DNA from: Lachnospiraceae bacterium M18-1
GTDB lineage: Bacteria; Bacillota; Clostridia; Lachnospirales; Lachnospiraceae
Length of the DNA stretch: 64,000 bases
Assembly (NCBI GenBank): GCA_000403295.2
Contig: KE159610.1
Span: forward strand, 787,387-851,386
Direction: 5' to 3'
Position numbers and translations under genes: made by a program. Shown piece by piece: positions 49,692-59,210 of the stretch (position 1 is its first letter; each line of letters begins with the position of its first letter). The notes beneath the pieces are model-generated. The model was not told the origin of the DNA and did no database searches. It saw only the letters and a program-made list of their open reading frames with translations.

Positions 49692-51461
49692 ATGAACGCT
49701 AAACTGCTGCGCCGCATCTCGTTTCTGTCTGCGGCGGCAATCTTCCTGTTAACTGCCTGCACCAGTAAGAAGGACGATGCCGGTGAGCCGGATCTGACCT
49801 GGGGCACACGGACCGGCTATGAAAGATTTCTAAAGCTGGCAGACAAAACTTATCCGGAGATCCATCTTGGTTTTTCTACCTATGCAGGCACCAGCCCCGC
49901 CAGCTATGAATGGGCTCAGATGCGTGGTAATGATATCCCGGACATCTTTGTCACCTCTCAGGTCCAGGACCCTGAGCTTGCAAGTGAATGTCTGGCAGAT
50001 CTGTCCGGCTTTGATTTTACAGACAACATTTGTCCGGCTTTTCTGGAAGATGCCTCTATAGACGGCGGGATCTATCTTCTGCCCGTCAGCACCGCCATGC
50101 ACGGAATCTACTACAATAAAACGCTGATGGAGGAGAACCGCTGGACAGTGCCTGCTGATTTTGACGAACTGGAGGAGCTGTGCAGCCAGATCCAGGACGG
50201 CGGGATGACTCCCGGACTTGTAGGGACCCGGTTCAATGACGACTCTTTTTCCGCTGTTTTCAACCTGGCCAAGGCCGGCTGGTTCTCTACTCCGGATGGT
50301 ATCCAATGGGAACAGGATTTCCTGACCGGCAGTACATCCGCCGCAGGGATGTGGGAAGATACCATGGACTACGTCCAGCAATACATTGATATCGGGATGT
50401 ACTCCGCGGATCCAAAAGAGAGAAGCGCTCAGGATGTGATCACAGAGGAACTTGGAAACCGGCAGGCCATGTTCTGCACCTCTATGCTGGAGGTCAGCAA
50501 GACAGAACTGCCTGGCGGCGATCAGCTTGGGATGATGCCATACATCAGCGAAGACGGCAGCAACAATATCTATATCTATCAGCCGGTCAGCTATATCGGC
50601 ATCAGCAGCCGCCTGACCGAGCCGGGCAATGAGAAGAAGCTGGAGGACGCGCTCAAGCTGCTCTCCCTGCTCTATTCTCCTGACGGACAGGACACCTTTA
50701 TTAACGACCAGACGCTCTGCAGGCTCAGCGTACTGGCGAGCGCCACAGCCGAGGAGGATTCTCTGATCTATGACGCGCTGCTGGCTCAGCGTGACGGCCG
50801 GGTATTCCCGATCACCTTTACCCGCTGGGAAAATATCCTCTATGACATGGGAAAGGTCTGCAAACGGTGGTTCGGCGGTGAAAACGGGCTTGACTCTGCG
50901 AAATGTATCTCCATCCTGGACGAACTGCAGGCCCGTAACCTCAGCCACAAAGAGATAACGGACCTGTGCGAGTGCACTGCGGACTTTACCATTGAGGAAA
51001 CCGCAGCGCTGGCAGGAAAGGCGCTTGGAAGCAGCGTAGGAGCGGACGCAGCCATGATCCCTGCCGCTGCATTTTATAAGGAGCGGGAACTGGGAGCCGG
51101 GATCAGCGGAAAGCTTTACAAGGGCACAGTCACTGCTGAGACGGCCAGCACCATTTCCCCGGGGCACGACGGAGAATATGCCATCCTGACCATGACCGGG
51201 GCAGAAGCCAAAGAGCTGGCTTCAGAAGGCTTTGACCTGGGGGGAGACGGGAATCCATATCCCTATATCCTGGTGGCCAAAGGCGGCTCCGAGCTAAAAG
51301 ACGAGCAGACCTATCAGGTGGCTTTCCTGATGCAGACCTACACCCGCGAGACAGGTGAACTCTACCACGCCCGGGTAGAGGAGGGTTCCTTCCGCACCTT
51401 CCTTCGGGAATGGCTCAGGGAACAGCAAAGTGTCTCCCCGGACGGAAATCCGTGGAAATAA
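49692..51461 (+). CDS. Lipoprotein: family 1 solute-binding domain fused to a 5'-nucleotidase C-terminal-like domain
   Basis: A 589-residue lipoprotein (FLLTACTSKKDD signal, Cys about residue 24). Residues about 30-390 form a carbohydrate-type solute-binding domain (GNDIPDIFVTSQVQD, LLPVSTAMHGIYYNKTLMEE, FTRWENILYDMGK). The last ~180 residues (GSSVGADAAMIPAAAFYKERELGAGISGKLYKGTVTA and YAILTMTGAEAKELASEGFDL) resemble the 5'-nucleotidase C-terminal domain without its catalytic domain. It is probably a receptor for the permeases at 55-57 kb, but is transcribed alone. Confidence 0.7.
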   Translation: MNAKLLRRISFLSAAAIFLLTACTSKKDDAGEPDLTWGTRTGYERFLKLADKTYPEIHLGFSTYAGTSPASYEWAQMRGNDIPDIFVTSQVQDPELASECLADLSGFDFTDNICPAFLEDASIDGGIYLLPVSTAMHGIYYNKTLMEENRWTVPADFDELEELCSQIQDGGMTPGLVGTRFNDDSFSAVFNLAKAGWFSTPDGIQWEQDFLTGSTSAAGMWEDTMDYVQQYIDIGMYSADPKERSAQDVITEELGNRQAMFCTSMLEVSKTELPGGDQLGMMPYISEDGSNNIYIYQPVSYIGISSRLTEPGNEKKLEDALKLLSLLYSPDGQDTFINDQTLCRLSVLASATAEEDSLIYDALLAQRDGRVFPITFTRWENILYDMGKVCKRWFGGENGLDSAKCISILDELQARNLSHKEITDLCECTADFTIEETAALAGKALGSSVGADAAMIPAAAFYKERELGAGISGKLYKGTVTAETASTISPGHDGEYAILTMTGAEAKELASEGFDLGGDGNPYPYILVAKGGSELKDEQTYQVAFLMQTYTRETGELYHARVEEGSFRTFLREWLREQQSVSPDGNPWK

Positions 51462-51512
51462 AAAAATGTGCTGACGCACACTCGCACCGGAATGCGTCAG
51501 CACATTTTTTTC
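51461..51512 (+). terminator. Terminator of the 49692 gene
   Basis: AATGTGCTGACGCA/TGCGTCAGCACATT with a T-run after it and an A-run before it, so it works in both directions. Confidence 0.85.
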
Positions 51513-51554
51513 AAATAGAAAAGGAGGCTGGGTAAGTAAAACCAGCCCCTTCTC

Positions 51555-52034
51555 CTATCCCTTCGCATCCAGAAAATGCATATCTTCCATGTTAAAAGTT
51601 CCCTTTCGGTCCAGTGAGCGGAATGCCTCATAGCCGGTCATCGCCTTTGCATGCTGAACCTCCTTTAACTCCGGGATCTTTATATTTTCATATTCCCTCA
51701 TAGGCATCGTCCCTGCTGCCCTGTCTATGTACTCAGCGCCGACAGGCAGGTTCACATCTGCTGCCTGTAATGCGGGTGCCGGCACATCTGATAACGGCAT
51801 GCCGATCTTCGGGCCATCTGCTGCAGAATCGGACTCCGGCCCGCCTCCAGACAGATTGTCGTCTCCCTCTGCATCGGCACTTTGCTGCGCCTGCTGTATG
51901 TCCGCCTTCGGAAGCACTGCTGAAGGCATATAGTATTTGATATTTTCCGGTTTTAAATTTCTCTGCAAGGAATCGTTTATTTGCTGCCGAATCCGCATTT
52001 CCAATATTTTAATAGAATCTTCGTTCGATTCCAT
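51555..52034 (-). CDS. Unknown 159-aa protein, largely disordered
   Basis: AGGAGG stands 10 bases before the ATG. The 159-residue protein has an N-terminal helix (KILEMRIRQQINDSLQRNLKPENIKYYMPS), a low-complexity acidic and glycine-rich middle and a short C-terminal conserved-looking stretch (EYENIKIPELKEVQHAKAMTGYEAFRSLDRKGTFNMEDM). There is no signal or membrane segment, and I do not recognise a family. Confidence 0.45.
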   Translation of the reverse strand: MESNEDSIKILEMRIRQQINDSLQRNLKPENIKYYMPSAVLPKADIQQAQQSADAEGDDNLSGGGPESDSAADGPKIGMPLSDVPAPALQAADVNLPVGAEYIDRAAGTMPMREYENIKIPELKEVQHAKAMTGYEAFRSLDRKGTFNMEDMHFLDAKG

Positions 52035-52365
52035 GGCAATCTGGCCTCCTGCTTTTTTTGTTCCTATTCACAGCCACTTTACACACATGCGCAAAAGCAG
52101 CCGGCAAAGCTGTCTGTGGAGGCTTCGCCTCTCTTTTTTGCTTATATGTGTAGAGTGACTGACTCCGATTTAAGTAAATTATATAAACTTACCGTGTCTA
52201 AAGTCTGCAGCTGCTGTACCACGAACTGACGAAAAAGCTAATTTCAGTGCATTGTCAGTTTTCTTCCTGGAAAGCATTACAGCCGTCTCTCTGATACGAG
52301 TATATCATAAGCTGCTGCTTTTGGCTACTGATTATCCTGCACTGCCAGAAAAACCTAAGCGGTGC

Positions 52366-52512
52366 GTTACAGGTCACACCTTGACCAGGCGTGCCCTGTA
52401 ACTCAGGCCGCCATTTAAAATTGCCTTCGGCAATGGGCGGCCTGAATACCAGCTTTTATGTGCATCCTCCCGACCAATCAGCGTGGTGATTGGTCGGGGT
52501 GTGACATGTAAC
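52366..52512. repeat. Structured 147-bp intergenic repeat, GTTAC..GTAAC family, copy 3
   Basis: The ends GTTACAGGTCACACC and GGTGTGACATGTAAC are inverted repeats with one mismatch. Inside are CCTGTAAC, a GGCCGCC..GGGCGGCC stem with a GCCTTCGGC loop, and CCCGACCAATCA/TGATTGGTCGGG. The same plan as the copies at 41456 and 46299. Confidence 0.7.
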
Positions 52513-52548
52513 AGCGGTGCAGCCTGAACCATAGCTGCACCGCTGCTG
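52513..52548. terminator. Hairpin at the end of the minus-strand ABC operon
   Basis: AGCGGTGCAGC/GCTGCACCGCT forms a strong stem 60 bases beyond the stop of the 52610 gene. The T-run is weak. Confidence 0.5.
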
Positions 52549-52609
52549 AATTTTTATATGCAAAAATACCGAACCGGCTTCATCCAGATAATCTATCAAA
52601 CGACCGCTT

Positions 52610-53656
52610 TCATATTTTCCGGAATCTACGTAAAAATACAATCTCACCCACCACCGCGGCCACGGCCCACTGCAGTGCTTTCACAAATGCTTTCATCATC
52701 GGGATATCCGGGATCTTTTTCTCTGATCTGATCAAAGCCTGACATGATGCCCCCAGTTCTTTCCCATACTCCGTCCAGAAATCAAAGTCCGACCACTTCG
52801 CAGGAATCATATCTTCCGGAATCCGCGCGTTCCGGATAAGCAGCAGGATTCCTCCTGCCAGCAGCAGATACAGCAGTGCTTTCCAGATTATTTTTTCTAT
52901 CCTGCCCGCCCGCTCCATCCTTCCGGCTGCCCGTGACATCTCCGCACAATAACACATCAGGAATATCCACAAGATACAGGGAAGCAGAAAACACGCTCCC
53001 TCCGCGATCCAGACAAGCACCCTGCCCTCCAGTCGTTCCCAGCCGCCGCATATCTGCTGATAACGCTCTTCTGTTTTACTGATTTCTCCCGATACACAGC
53101 TCACTGCCGCGCGGTCAAAGGAACATGGATCCTCTTCTCCGGCTTCATAGGCCAAAAAGATTTCCTCACTGTCTATCACATCCAGCACTTCCAGCTTCCT
53201 GTCCTGTACCTCTACTATAAGCCCACGTGTGTCTTCCCCTCCGAACAGTCTGCCCGACAACGCGCTGCTGAGCAGGCATCCGTACTCAGCCCCCGTGTCC
53301 AGCACGGCATAGCCCGGAAACAGCAGATCCGACCGGCCGCAAAGGAGCAATGCGTTACTTTCTACCATGGTTCCCAGACCGGAGGCGGATACCTGCACCC
53401 CGTCTGTCTGCGTCCAGTTCACATATTCCAGCGGATGGTCCTGCTTCTGATTCTCTTCCTGGGCAGACCGGGCTCCTGCGTAATCCAGCGCTCCTTGCCG
53501 GCCGTGCGCCGCAAAATTCAATTTCGACGCCTGCATTTTCAAAATCTCTGCATAGCAGACTGCTTTTCCAAAACAGAAGAGAGTGACTGCCCCAAGAAGG
53601 AAAAGCAGACACCACGCTCTCCACTTTTTCCTGTCCGCAGCTTCAATCCGTTTCAT
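52610..53656 (-). CDS. MacB/FtsX-like membrane protein without a partner ATPase
   Basis: A 348-residue protein with one N-terminal transmembrane segment, an external domain of about 170 residues, then transmembrane segments near residues 215-235 and 262-282 and at the C-terminus. The external domain contains YGCLLSSALSGRLFGGEDTRGLIVEV, which resembles the MacB periplasmic core (..ArrLFGgedPvG..). No ABC ATPase gene lies next to it. It follows an HlyD-like adaptor gene by overlap, as in MacA-MacB exporters. Confidence 0.55.
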   Translation of the reverse strand: MKRIEAADRKKWRAWCLLFLLGAVTLFCFGKAVCYAEILKMQASKLNFAAHGRQGALDYAGARSAQEENQKQDHPLEYVNWTQTDGVQVSASGLGTMVESNALLLCGRSDLLFPGYAVLDTGAEYGCLLSSALSGRLFGGEDTRGLIVEVQDRKLEVLDVIDSEEIFLAYEAGEEDPCSFDRAAVSCVSGEISKTEERYQQICGGWERLEGRVLVWIAEGACFLLPCILWIFLMCYCAEMSRAAGRMERAGRIEKIIWKALLYLLLAGGILLLIRNARIPEDMIPAKWSDFDFWTEYGKELGASCQALIRSEKKIPDIPMMKAFVKALQWAVAAVVGEIVFLRRFRKI

Positions 53657-55121
53657 GATCCACCTTCACCCTGCTTCCATCCTCCAGGGTACGGGAGGAT
53701 TCTGTCACAACCTCCTGCCCGGATGAAATTCCTTCCACCGCCGCATATTTTTCGTTCTTCTCCAGCAATTCCACATTAACCTGCCGGACCACCCATTCTT
53801 CCCCCAGGATCGTAGACCTTTTCTCAGCCACATTTACATAATATTGGTTTCCTGACATCAGATGAAGCGCCTCTGCCGGAACGCAGGACGCATAATCACT
53901 TACCTGTGCTTCCACCTTCAAGGCTGCCGCTTCCCCGGCTGAAAAATGCTCCGATGATACATGGACTGTCACCGTAAAGCCGCCTCCCGGCTGCGTTTCG
54001 GAGGCCGTGCCTGCATCCATACCGGATGCACCATTCCCGTACATGCTGTTGTCCGCTATGGTCTGAATCGTCACCCGCTCCATGGCAGCCTGCTGACCGG
54101 GCTGGGGATTCTCTGCCGTCACCACCGCCGAAGTCCCCTCCCGGACATATTTTCTCATTTCTTCTGGAAAAGTCACAGTCAGGCTTGCTCCGCCGGAGAG
54201 ATCCGACAGCAGGATATCTCCCCCTCCCGTAGTTGCACTGCCCGCTTTTACACCTATCCCTGTTACCATTCCCCTTACCGGGGCAGTCACTCTGCCCTGG
54301 GTATCGATCAGCGCCTGCAGTTTGGCAATCTCCTCTTCCTTTTGCCCTCGTGTGATCTGGCTCTGCTCCGCGGAATAATCCTTTGCCGTTCCCAGATTCG
54401 CTGAATCCAATGCTTTTTGCGCCTGATATAAAGATTCATCCCTGTTTTGCACTGCCTGGTCATATACCGCCTGCTTTTCCTGCACCACAGCAAGGAGTCC
54501 TTCCGCTGTCCGGCCAGGATCCGGCGGAACAGAGCCAGACGGATCCGAAGCCGTCTGCCCAAATCCCGGCTGATCCGCACCTGGCGGAACAGAATTTTCT
54601 TCGCCCGCACCCGCACCTGACAAATAATTTTGATATGCCTCCTGTGCCTGCTGCAGCTCAGCCAGCGCCGCATCCACAGCCGCGTTTTCCCTTGCCGCAG
54701 TACGGTTATAGTCCTCCTGCACCTGGGCCAGCGTCAGCTGACGGCTTTTCTCTGAGAATGCCGCGGACTCCGCCGCCCCCCGGATCTGCAGGTCAAGCAG
54801 ATACAGCTCCTGCTGCTTCTCCTTCATTTTCTCCATCAAATCCTGCAGATCCACTTCGAACAGGAGCTGTCCGGCTTCCACCGCCTGCCCCTCCATGACG
54901 TGCACAGATCCTACCCGCAGATTTTCCACCGTCGAGACGGCAATCTCCTTCCGGCCTGCTACAGTCCCCCGGGCCGATACATCCGGGGTAAATGTCTGAG
55001 GCTCCGGCTTTTTTGTAGAAACCTCGGCCGTACTGATATCATAAGCCGCCCTGGAAATGATCGTAAATATGACCATCAATCCCAAAAGTAAAACCCCGGC
55101 TTTTATCATCCTCTGTTTCAT
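53643..55121 (-). CDS. HlyD/MacA-family membrane fusion (adaptor) protein
   Basis: A 492-residue protein with an N-terminal transmembrane anchor, biotinyl-lipoyl-like halves (ARGTVAGRKEIAVSTVENLRVGSVHVMEGQAVEAGQLLFEVD and GRVTAPVRGMVTGIGVKAGSATTG), a coiled coil between them interrupted by a Gly/Pro/Ser-rich insert (around residues 160-200), and a C-terminal beta-barrel region. It links to the MacB-like gene by overlap. Together they resemble an export or sensing module appended to an importer operon. Confidence 0.8.
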   Translation of the reverse strand: MKQRMIKAGVLLLGLMVIFTIISRAAYDISTAEVSTKKPEPQTFTPDVSARGTVAGRKEIAVSTVENLRVGSVHVMEGQAVEAGQLLFEVDLQDLMEKMKEKQQELYLLDLQIRGAAESAAFSEKSRQLTLAQVQEDYNRTAARENAAVDAALAELQQAQEAYQNYLSGAGAGEENSVPPGADQPGFGQTASDPSGSVPPDPGRTAEGLLAVVQEKQAVYDQAVQNRDESLYQAQKALDSANLGTAKDYSAEQSQITRGQKEEEIAKLQALIDTQGRVTAPVRGMVTGIGVKAGSATTGGGDILLSDLSGGASLTVTFPEEMRKYVREGTSAVVTAENPQPGQQAAMERVTIQTIADNSMYGNGASGMDAGTASETQPGGGFTVTVHVSSEHFSAGEAAALKVEAQVSDYASCVPAEALHLMSGNQYYVNVAEKRSTILGEEWVVRQVNVELLEKNEKYAAVEGISSGQEVVTESSRTLEDGSRVKVDHETD

Positions 55122-55130
55122 CTCTCTACC

Positions 55131-56015
55131 TCACACATTTCCACAATACGCCTGTATCCCCTGCTCCAAAAATTCATGCCCGGCCAGGAATACCCAGATT
55201 GCCGGAAGCAGCGCAAACACCGACGCCGCAAATGCCGCTCCCGCTGTCTCCACCGTGATCTGCGGCTGAAACATGGACAAAGGCCACAGGGATGGCGTCT
55301 TTAAAAACGCCATGGGCTGCTCCAGCATGTTCCAGCATTCCAGAAACTGCAGCACCAGCGCCGAAATGATCCCGGACTTTCCGAGGGGCAGTCCGATCTG
55401 GAAAAAAATGCAGCCTTCCCCGGCGCCGTCAATCCGTGCCGCCTCCAGCAATTCCTCCGGTATTTCTTTAAAAAACTGGCAGATGATAAACACCGGAAGG
55501 GTCGAAAAAATCCCCGGAAGGATGACCGCCCCCATCGTATCCATGAGCTGCATCTTCCGGATCACCAGATAATCTGAAAGCATCATCACCTGGAACGGCA
55601 TCATCATCATGACAATATATAAAAAGAACAATCCCCTGTGAAACCGGAAATGATACCTGGCAAAGCCCCATGCGGCCGGGATACCGAACAACGCCTGTCC
55701 CAGCAGGACCCCGCCCGTGATCTTCATAGAATTCCAGAACATCACAAAGAAATCCGGCGTATCAAAAATCACCTCAACACAGGAGCGCAGTGTAGGCTGA
55801 AACGGGATCAAAGACCATGAGGCGAACCCCTCCGCGCCAGAGAATATGGGCCTGAGATTTTCCGCCGCTTCTCCCTGTCCCATCAATGCCCCTGTTATTA
55901 AAAATAATATCGGATAACAGCAGATAAAGGCCAGCAGCCCCATCAAAAAGGGCAATATCATATTCTTTTTCCGTATCAGTCCTGCACGTTTTCTATGCTC
56001 CCGCCTCTGCTCCAT
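55131..56015 (-). CDS. Carbohydrate ABC transporter permease (MalG type)
   Basis: A 294-residue membrane protein starting at ATG 56015 just after GGGAGGG; the frame opens 25 codons earlier, overlapping the upstream gene. About six transmembrane helices; the EAA loop reads EAARIDGAGEGCIFFQIGLPLGKSGI. It is the second permease of a CUT1-type importer. No ATPase gene is in the window, which is common when a shared ATPase is used. Confidence 0.85.
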   Translation of the reverse strand: MEQRREHRKRAGLIRKKNMILPFLMGLLAFICCYPILFLITGALMGQGEAAENLRPIFSGAEGFASWSLIPFQPTLRSCVEVIFDTPDFFVMFWNSMKITGGVLLGQALFGIPAAWGFARYHFRFHRGLFFLYIVMMMMPFQVMMLSDYLVIRKMQLMDTMGAVILPGIFSTLPVFIICQFFKEIPEELLEAARIDGAGEGCIFFQIGLPLGKSGIISALVLQFLECWNMLEQPMAFLKTPSLWPLSMFQPQITVETAGAAFAASVFALLPAIWVFLAGHEFLEQGIQAYCGNV

Positions 56016-56050
56016 TTCCCTCCCGGTTCTTTTCCAAAAAAGACAGTCCC

Positions 56051-56950
56051 TCACGCCTCTGCTCCTTCCCATTTCCTCCAAAAGAGACACACCAGTACAA
56101 ACAGAACCGTACCGCTGAGCACCGCGCCTGCCGCCATTTTATCCACATCCAGATTCCGATACCAGTTATTGAACAGATGCTGCAGCATATAGATACTCTC
56201 GTGCGGATAGTCCCCCGCCACCAGATACGCTTCCCGGAATACCTTAAAGGAATTGATCAGCGACAGCACCGTGATCGTAAAAAATGCGGAAAGCAGGTTG
56301 GGGACCGTGATCCGCAAGAATATGCCCCATTCCCCTGCCCCGTCGATCCTCGCCGCCTCATTGATCTCCGCCGGGATTCCCTCCAGCGCGGCGATCCACA
56401 GTATGACGCTGTACCCCAGGTTCTTCCACACATAGCTGAATACCAGGACCGCAAAAGCATACCCCGTGTTCATCCAGTCCGTCCCTGGATACCCGAACAG
56501 ATCCAGAAATCCGTTCAGAAATCCCTGCTTCGCGAAGATGCACTGCCAGAGCAGCACCACCGCCGCTACCGGGATGGCCATGGGGATCAGCAGCCCGCTC
56601 TTAAACCACCTTCCCCCCTGGATCCCTTTCTGCAGTGGCACAGCCAGCAGCAATGAACATACGACTAAGATGGGGACACTGACAGCCATCATCTTCGCCG
56701 TATTTGCAGCCGCAAGTCCAAATGCCGGGTTTTTCAGCACCAGGCAAAAATTTGATGATCCGGCAAATTCCCCGGTCAGTGTCCGGGTAAATGCCCTGCG
56801 GATCACATCCAGATATGGAATCACATAAAACGCCAGAACTCCCATAAGGCTTGGGAGAACAAACAGCAGTCCCCAGCGTTCCCGGCTTCTTCCGGGCCTC
56901 TTATATTTACAGTACATTTTTAATCTTTCCCGCATCCATCTCATATACAC
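56051..56950 (-). CDS. Carbohydrate ABC transporter permease (MalF type)
   Basis: A 299-residue membrane protein, probably starting at an internal ATG (56935 or 56917), since 56950 has no clear ribosome site. Six transmembrane helices (WGLLFVLPSLMGVLAFYVIPYLDVI) and the EAA loop NEAARIDGAGEWGIFLRITVPNLLSAF. It pairs with the MalG-type permease downstream and lies after the large binding-protein gene, separated by about 90 bases. Confidence 0.85.
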   Translation of the reverse strand: MYMRWMRERLKMYCKYKRPGRSRERWGLLFVLPSLMGVLAFYVIPYLDVIRRAFTRTLTGEFAGSSNFCLVLKNPAFGLAAANTAKMMAVSVPILVVCSLLLAVPLQKGIQGGRWFKSGLLIPMAIPVAAVVLLWQCIFAKQGFLNGFLDLFGYPGTDWMNTGYAFAVLVFSYVWKNLGYSVILWIAALEGIPAEINEAARIDGAGEWGIFLRITVPNLLSAFFTITVLSLINSFKVFREAYLVAGDYPHESIYMLQHLFNNWYRNLDVDKMAAGAVLSGTVLFVLVCLFWRKWEGAEA

Positions 56951-57041
56951 AATCGCAAAGGCAGCTGATATCTTCGCATATCACTTTTCCTCATTTTATC
57001 TGCTGTCATATATCCCATCCGTATACGACAGCAAAAGTCAT

Positions 57042-59153
57042 TTATTCACTCAAATACAAATTTATCTCTCTGCAGACCTCTTTCGCTGCACTTTCCGGAT
57101 CTTTCCCTTCAAACAAACATGCGTCTGCCTGTTCCATCACTTTTTGAATTACTACGGCATTATCTTTAACCGGCGTATCAGCCTTTTCAAAAAAAGCAAT
57201 CAGTTCCTGTAATTCTGCAGTTGTAATAGCATACATATTCAAGACCTCTTCCGGTGTATCCTTGTTCGATGTGGATGTCATCCATTCCCCGCCTTCTGAA
57301 ACATATCTTGTTCCCTCCATGTTGCTCCGAATGATTGAAAATCCTCCGTATACCCCTGCCTTTTGTGCTTCTCCTGACAGATAATATTCAAGAAACAGCT
57401 TTGCAGCATCCTTATGTTTTCCGGTGCTATTGATTCCAAGCACATTGCTTGCTATAAAATGATTTCCCTTTTCTCTATTTATATATTGATACGACAATCC
57501 TTTTTCTTTACACACTGTAAGAATCTGCATATAGTTTTCAAATAATGACAGACTATCAATTCCAAACTGCGCCCTTTCAAAATATATGTCAAGTTCCGGA
57601 AGGGAATTCATTGTAGGATATTGATCTGCCCAGTATGTAAGCCTGTGCCACTCGTCTATTGACTGACGTTTTTCATCTGAAATACTTTTATCAGAAATCA
57701 TTTTTAAATCATAATAAAAATCGGCCAACTTCTCTTCGTCCAGTGTTTCTTGTTGAATGTCCGAAGTTATAAATAAACTTCCGGCAATACTTGAAAGATT
57801 TTCCGGAGATATGAGAGGTATACCATTACCTGCTTTTCTTTCCAAAACTTCCATAAGTTCTGCATTATTATTGGCGCCCACTACTTCTGTATCCCCTAAA
57901 ATAACCGGTATATTAAAAGTCATAGGTACTTTGTATACATTATCTCCGCCGTTATATGCAGAAATAATATTATAAAAAAATTGATCTTTCCTCGGTTCTA
58001 CAATTCCCGTCACATCTTCCAAAATTCCACTCTTAACATAGCTGTCCGCAGGCAGGCCATCTAATAATAAGATATCCGGTCCTTCTCCGGCCATTAATTC
58101 TGTATTCAATGTTCGGATCGCGTCTGACAAAGTTACTCCATCCTTTCCAGTATATCCTACCTCAAATGTCACCTCCAGTTCTGGACATTTTTCTTGAAAA
58201 AGAGACACTGCCTGCCGTATGCCACTTTCTTTCAAACTGTAGATTCGCAATTTGTCCTCTGAGGCCTTCCCCAGTTCTTTCTTTATACCCTTCTCACACA
58301 TATAAAGTTTTGATCTGTTTGCCGCTAAATCCATTACGCAAAGAACAATCTTATTTCCGGTACTATCTACCGCAAAAGAAGTAATGGACTCTTCTCCTTG
58401 ATTAACCAATCCGTTTAATGACTCTTGATCCAGTAGATAGTCAAAATTATCCCGCTTTAAATCATACTGCGCAATCTCTATTCCTGCCAAATATATCATT
58501 TCTCCCGAGCTATCCACTGCAATTGATCCTCCGATTTCAAACAGAGAGGTCAAAAATTCCGAAAGTTGCGGATTATTCAACTGTCTGCATTCCATCGTCT
58601 TTAAATCATAAATATCTACTCGGGATTGCATACTATTCATATTATCAACCAGCACAGCCAGCATATTTCCCGAAATTGCCGCACTGGAAATGCTCTCACC
58701 TTCATTTATATTAATCGTTTTAACTTCTGTTCCTTCACCTGCAGATAAAATCAGTTTTCTATTATTATAAGTATACAAACTTCCTTCCGCAGAATAGTGA
58801 TATCCATATCCATTTTCAACGGTCAGACTCATGTCAGCATCTGCATTGTCCCAACTGTCTCCATTGTTCCTGGTGTCCCATATTACCGAGTTCTGAAAAT
58901 CCTGATCCACTGTATTAATACGTATCGTACCGTCTGCCAGATAATTTAAAGAATTAACAAATTCCGCTCCCTCCGGCTTCTGGAGCGTTTTTTTTATCCA
59001 TGATGCCTCACTGGTCGTCTCATTTCCTACTTTCTGTTCATTTTGCTCTACTTTTCTTCCCCTTTCTGGTTCAGCTTCACTTTTAGCTGAACAGGAACAA
59101 ACCACAAAAGAAATCATAAGAATAAACGCAAGATTTATTATCTTTTTTAACAT
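57042..59153 (-). CDS. Lipoprotein: propeller-like N-terminal half fused to a family 1 solute-binding domain
   Basis: A 703-residue lipoprotein (ISFVVCSCSAKSE signal). Residues about 55-300 have repeated strand motifs (SLYTYNNRKLILSAGEGT, SAAISGNMLAVLVDNM, GGSIAVDSSGEMIYLAGIEIAQYD, SITSFAVDSTGNKIVLCVMD) typical of a beta-propeller. Residues 300-703 form a solute-binding domain (GEGPDILLLDGLPADSYVKSG, KVPMTFNIPVILGDTEVV, NVLGINSTGKHKDAAKLFLEYYLSG). It lies upstream of the permeases, so it is probably their receptor or a sensor. This fusion is uncommon. Confidence 0.72.
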   Translation of the reverse strand: MLKKIINLAFILMISFVVCSCSAKSEAEPERGRKVEQNEQKVGNETTSEASWIKKTLQKPEGAEFVNSLNYLADGTIRINTVDQDFQNSVIWDTRNNGDSWDNADADMSLTVENGYGYHYSAEGSLYTYNNRKLILSAGEGTEVKTININEGESISSAAISGNMLAVLVDNMNSMQSRVDIYDLKTMECRQLNNPQLSEFLTSLFEIGGSIAVDSSGEMIYLAGIEIAQYDLKRDNFDYLLDQESLNGLVNQGEESITSFAVDSTGNKIVLCVMDLAANRSKLYMCEKGIKKELGKASEDKLRIYSLKESGIRQAVSLFQEKCPELEVTFEVGYTGKDGVTLSDAIRTLNTELMAGEGPDILLLDGLPADSYVKSGILEDVTGIVEPRKDQFFYNIISAYNGGDNVYKVPMTFNIPVILGDTEVVGANNNAELMEVLERKAGNGIPLISPENLSSIAGSLFITSDIQQETLDEEKLADFYYDLKMISDKSISDEKRQSIDEWHRLTYWADQYPTMNSLPELDIYFERAQFGIDSLSLFENYMQILTVCKEKGLSYQYINREKGNHFIASNVLGINSTGKHKDAAKLFLEYYLSGEAQKAGVYGGFSIIRSNMEGTRYVSEGGEWMTSTSNKDTPEEVLNMYAITTAELQELIAFFEKADTPVKDNAVVIQKVMEQADACLFEGKDPESAAKEVCREINLYLSE

Positions 59154-59210
59154 ATTTCTTACACTCCTTTATGAAAAGGGACAGATTGTCAGTCTGCCCC
59201 TTTACGTAAT

